In this document: positions 62,501 to 64,000 of the stretch, in pieces | Layout of the letters: each line of letters starts with the position of its first letter | Position numbering within the stretch: the stretch's first letter is position 1 | Assembly: GCF_002532075.1 (NCBI RefSeq) | Contig: NZ_LYXE01000069.1 | Coordinates: forward strand, 21,751 to 85,750 | DNA: 64,000 nucleotides | DNA from: Candidatus Chloroploca asiatica | Lineage (GTDB): Bacteria; Chloroflexota; Chloroflexia; Chloroflexales; Chloroflexaceae | Direction: 5' to 3' | Program-made: the position numbers and the translations under genes | The notes under the pieces: model-generated | Told to the model about the DNA's origin: nothing | The model's input: the letters and a program-made list of their open reading frames with translations, nothing else | Databases searched by the model: none

Positions 62501-62674
62501 TGCGCACGAAGGTAACGACGCCACTTGTTCGTATAGCGCATCAGTCACCAGTTGAAACGGATGCATCTGCACCCGTGCCCGCCGACTACGCCGCACCGAA
62601 GGGGTTGCCTGCTCACCCCAGAAAAAAAACAGCCGTTCAGCCACCAACCAGGTGCCATGAAAAATCGCGGTCAT
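59585..62674 (-). CDS. SNF2-family helicase (SWI2/SNF2, RapA-related)
   Basis: A 1,029-residue ATP-dependent DNA translocase. The N-terminal SNF2-assisted region starts [17 protein letters not shown], typical of this group. Motor motifs are [10 protein letters not shown] (about 570-580), [16 protein letters not shown], DEAQ (about 675), [24 protein letters not shown] and [24 protein letters not shown]. It remodels DNA-protein complexes, perhaps RNA polymerase. It lies just upstream of its SWIM partner and downstream of a WYL regulator gene on the same strand. Confidence 0.93.
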   Translation of the reverse strand: [1029 protein letters not shown]

Positions 62675-62823
62675 TCGTTCTCAAGCCTTACAGGTATAGA
62701 GCGATCCTACACGATCCAGACCTCACACCCGACTACCCTCGGCTCGACAGAGGAGCGAGGGAGGCACAGGCCTGGGCAGGTGATCAGATCACAGCGACGA
62801 CAACGTATCTCAGCAACGCCTCA

Positions 62824-63849
62824 TCACTCATAGATACGAGCGAGGCCACGTGCCGTCTGCCGAAAGAGTTCCACCAGTTCGGGTGGTTCATACACGATAC
62901 ATGCATCGCCATAGCGCAGCAGTATCTGTCGGGTCTGCCAGAGATTTGTCACACGCGCCGTCACCTCGGCGCTGCCATCGTCGCGATAGTCAATCTGGGC
63001 CTCGGGAAAAGCGACAGCCACATCGCGGCGTCGAGCCACCTGAGGGAGCAACTGGTAGCGCAGGTCATACGAAGGTGGCATCATGCGTACCTGTGGCAGC
63101 ATTGTGGGCAGAACCTCCACTGTCCCAGTCACAATCCGGTCAAGCCGATAATCAATCGCCGCATGGCGGGTCTCAGCACCGCGGGGAACAACGTCAAGCA
63201 GGGTTGCATCAAGGTATCCGTGACCTTCGGGGCGAAAGGTAATCCCATATGGCGCCACGTGGTGGCGACGGGGAAGCGCAAGATCAAAGATACCAAGATA
63301 CGCAAAACTCAACTCGCGCCGTTCTTCAATCGCCTGCTTGACCAAGGCCAGGGTCTGTGGATGAATCGACGCAGCCGCACCACCAACACTCAAACGCAAC
63401 GCACTACGGCGCCGCCGATGCTGTTGCTGGCGAGCGGGTGGCAGTAAAAGCACCACTCGTTCCAGCAGATCGCGCAGATTCGCGTGTTCAGACAAGCCAC
63501 TCGCTTCAGGGAAACTTGCCTCAAGGAAGGCTAAGGCCTCCATGCACGGGTCAGGAAGATCAAGCAGCGCAAGTTCACCGAGATCCACCAGATGGTACTG
63601 ACGGGTCATCCGGTCATAGCGGATCGCACAACCATACTCGCCTTTGAGGGCATCAAAGTCGTGCTTGAGGGCTGCTGATGCTGCCTCAGGGTAGCCCTGA
63701 CTTCCGAGTTCAGCGTTGATCGCTTCGATTAGCGTTGCGCTTTTAGCAGGGCCACGTAACAACGTACGCACCAGCAGTAAACGCCGCCGAAAGGTGAGCC
63801 AGGAACTTCGTTTAATACCGCCGCCGCTCGGGGTGGTCATAGGTGCCAT
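62824..63849 (-). CDS. WYL-domain transcriptional regulator
   Basis: A 341-residue regulator. The N-terminal helix-turn-helix region (about residues 15-70) has RRRLLLVRTLLRGPAKSATLIEAINAELG. A WYL/DeoR-like ligand-binding core (about 165-260) and WCX extension follow, with LALVKQAIEERRELSFAYLG, PYGITFRPEGHGYLDATL and RLDRIVTGTVEVLP. WYL proteins often respond to nucleic acids or nucleotides and regulate DNA-damage or defence genes. The start is uncertain: ATGs at 63849 and 63840 share a GAGGGG site. It has its own extended -10 on the minus strand. Confidence 0.85.
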   Translation of the reverse strand: MAPMTTPSGGGIKRSSWLTFRRRLLLVRTLLRGPAKSATLIEAINAELGSQGYPEAASAALKHDFDALKGEYGCAIRYDRMTRQYHLVDLGELALLDLPDPCMEALAFLEASFPEASGLSEHANLRDLLERVVLLLPPARQQQHRRRRSALRLSVGGAAASIHPQTLALVKQAIEERRELSFAYLGIFDLALPRRHHVAPYGITFRPEGHGYLDATLLDVVPRGAETRHAAIDYRLDRIVTGTVEVLPTMLPQVRMMPPSYDLRYQLLPQVARRRDVAVAFPEAQIDYRDDGSAEVTARVTNLWQTRQILLRYGDACIVYEPPELVELFRQTARGLARIYE

Positions 63850-63876
63850 ATCCCCTCGTAACGCGCTGTTCGACTT

Positions 63877-63882
63877 ATTGTA
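63877..63882 (-). promoter_or_regulatory. Extended -10 for the WYL gene
   Basis: Minus-strand TGGTACAAT, with TACAAT at 63882-63877, 28 bases before the WYL start. Confidence 0.5.
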
Positions 63883-63940
63883 CCACATTCTGTGCACACG
63901 CGCTTATGCTGGTGCGATGCCTTCCAGGGCTGATGCAAAG

Positions 63941-64000
63941 TCAGCGACGGAACAGGAGGCGGTCGATGGCGGCTGCCAGCGACCGCTGCAACGCGGCCAG
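63941..64000 (-). CDS. Possible 3' end of a minus-strand gene (partial)
   Basis: A minus-strand frame enters from the right edge and ends at TGA (63943-63941). It encodes a helical tail, LAALQRSLAAAIDRLLFRR. This composition fits a real C-terminus, but 19 residues are too few to be certain. Its product is unknown. Confidence 0.35.
   Translation of the reverse strand: MAALQRSLAAAIDRLLFRR

Overview
The window looks like a chromosomal stretch of a Chloroflexota bacterium, probably in or near the filamentous phototrophs of the Chloroflexales. This is inferred from gene content and style: a degenerate ArsA-like protein with an HSP20-like tail, a PhaR/phasin pair without Gram-negative envelope genes, a SWIM/SNF2 pair, GC-rich coding and many intergenic palindromes. 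No marker gene such as rRNA is present, so the placement is tentative. The window is almost entirely ordinary dense coding sequence. I see no tRNA, rRNA, CRISPR array, integrase or transposase gene.

Layout. 1-3.7 kb: BMP/nucleoside-type ABC importer (ATPase and two permeases). 3.8-7.8 kb: yvcK facing away from an aroC, membrane protein, tyrA group. 7.9-8.9 kb: exported protein of unknown role. 9.2-13.0 kb: three overlapping genes encoding a cobalamin-binding protein, a UroD/MtaA-like protein and a DUF1638-like/GAF/GGDEF protein, preceded by paired 41-bp direct repeats and a promoter palindrome. 13.0-19.2 kb: recN, a large O-antigen-ligase/TPR protein and a WecA-like transferase. 19.3-21.3 kb: aguB-aguA for putrescine. 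21.3-26.0 kb: SulP-STAS-rhodanese fusion, a divergent GlpX, an MTHFR-like protein and a DDN-type protein. 26.1-29.5 kb: a small element with terminal inverted repeats, then an ABC exporter whose permease carries a SpoIIM-like end. 29.7-32.8 kb: thrC, a degenerate LeuD-like protein and an RlmD-type methyltransferase. 32.8-35.2 kb: a promoter with two GAAC-N4-GTTC boxes in front of three genes for envelope proteins, including two predicted peptidoglycan hydrolases. 35.3-39.7 kb: TPR, PspC, patatin, phaR and phasin genes, the last two with shared operator-like palindromes. 39.7-42.5 kb: fchA-folD-purD-like operon. 42.7-48.5 kb: ArsA-like protein, SDR, valS and a nucleotidyltransferase. 48.6-55.2 kb: SbcC-like ATPase, a small membrane protein, a phosphoesterase and a TPR protein. 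55.3-58.1 kb: noncanonical J/GrpE/Hsp70 operon. 58.1-63.8 kb: SWIM protein, SNF2 helicase and WYL regulator on the minus strand.

The most unusual part is the corrinoid/UroD/GGDEF cassette. Its order and overlaps suggest that corrinoid or methyl-group chemistry feeds into cyclic-di-GMP synthesis. A second theme is the number of paralogues that keep a fold but have lost signature residues: LeuD-like, PurD-like, GlpX-like, ArsA-like, J domain and SDR. FolD has also lost the lysine needed for its cyclohydrolase activity, while an FchA cyclohydrolase is encoded directly upstream of it. Clear regulatory architecture is visible in front of the hydrolase cassette and the phasin gene.
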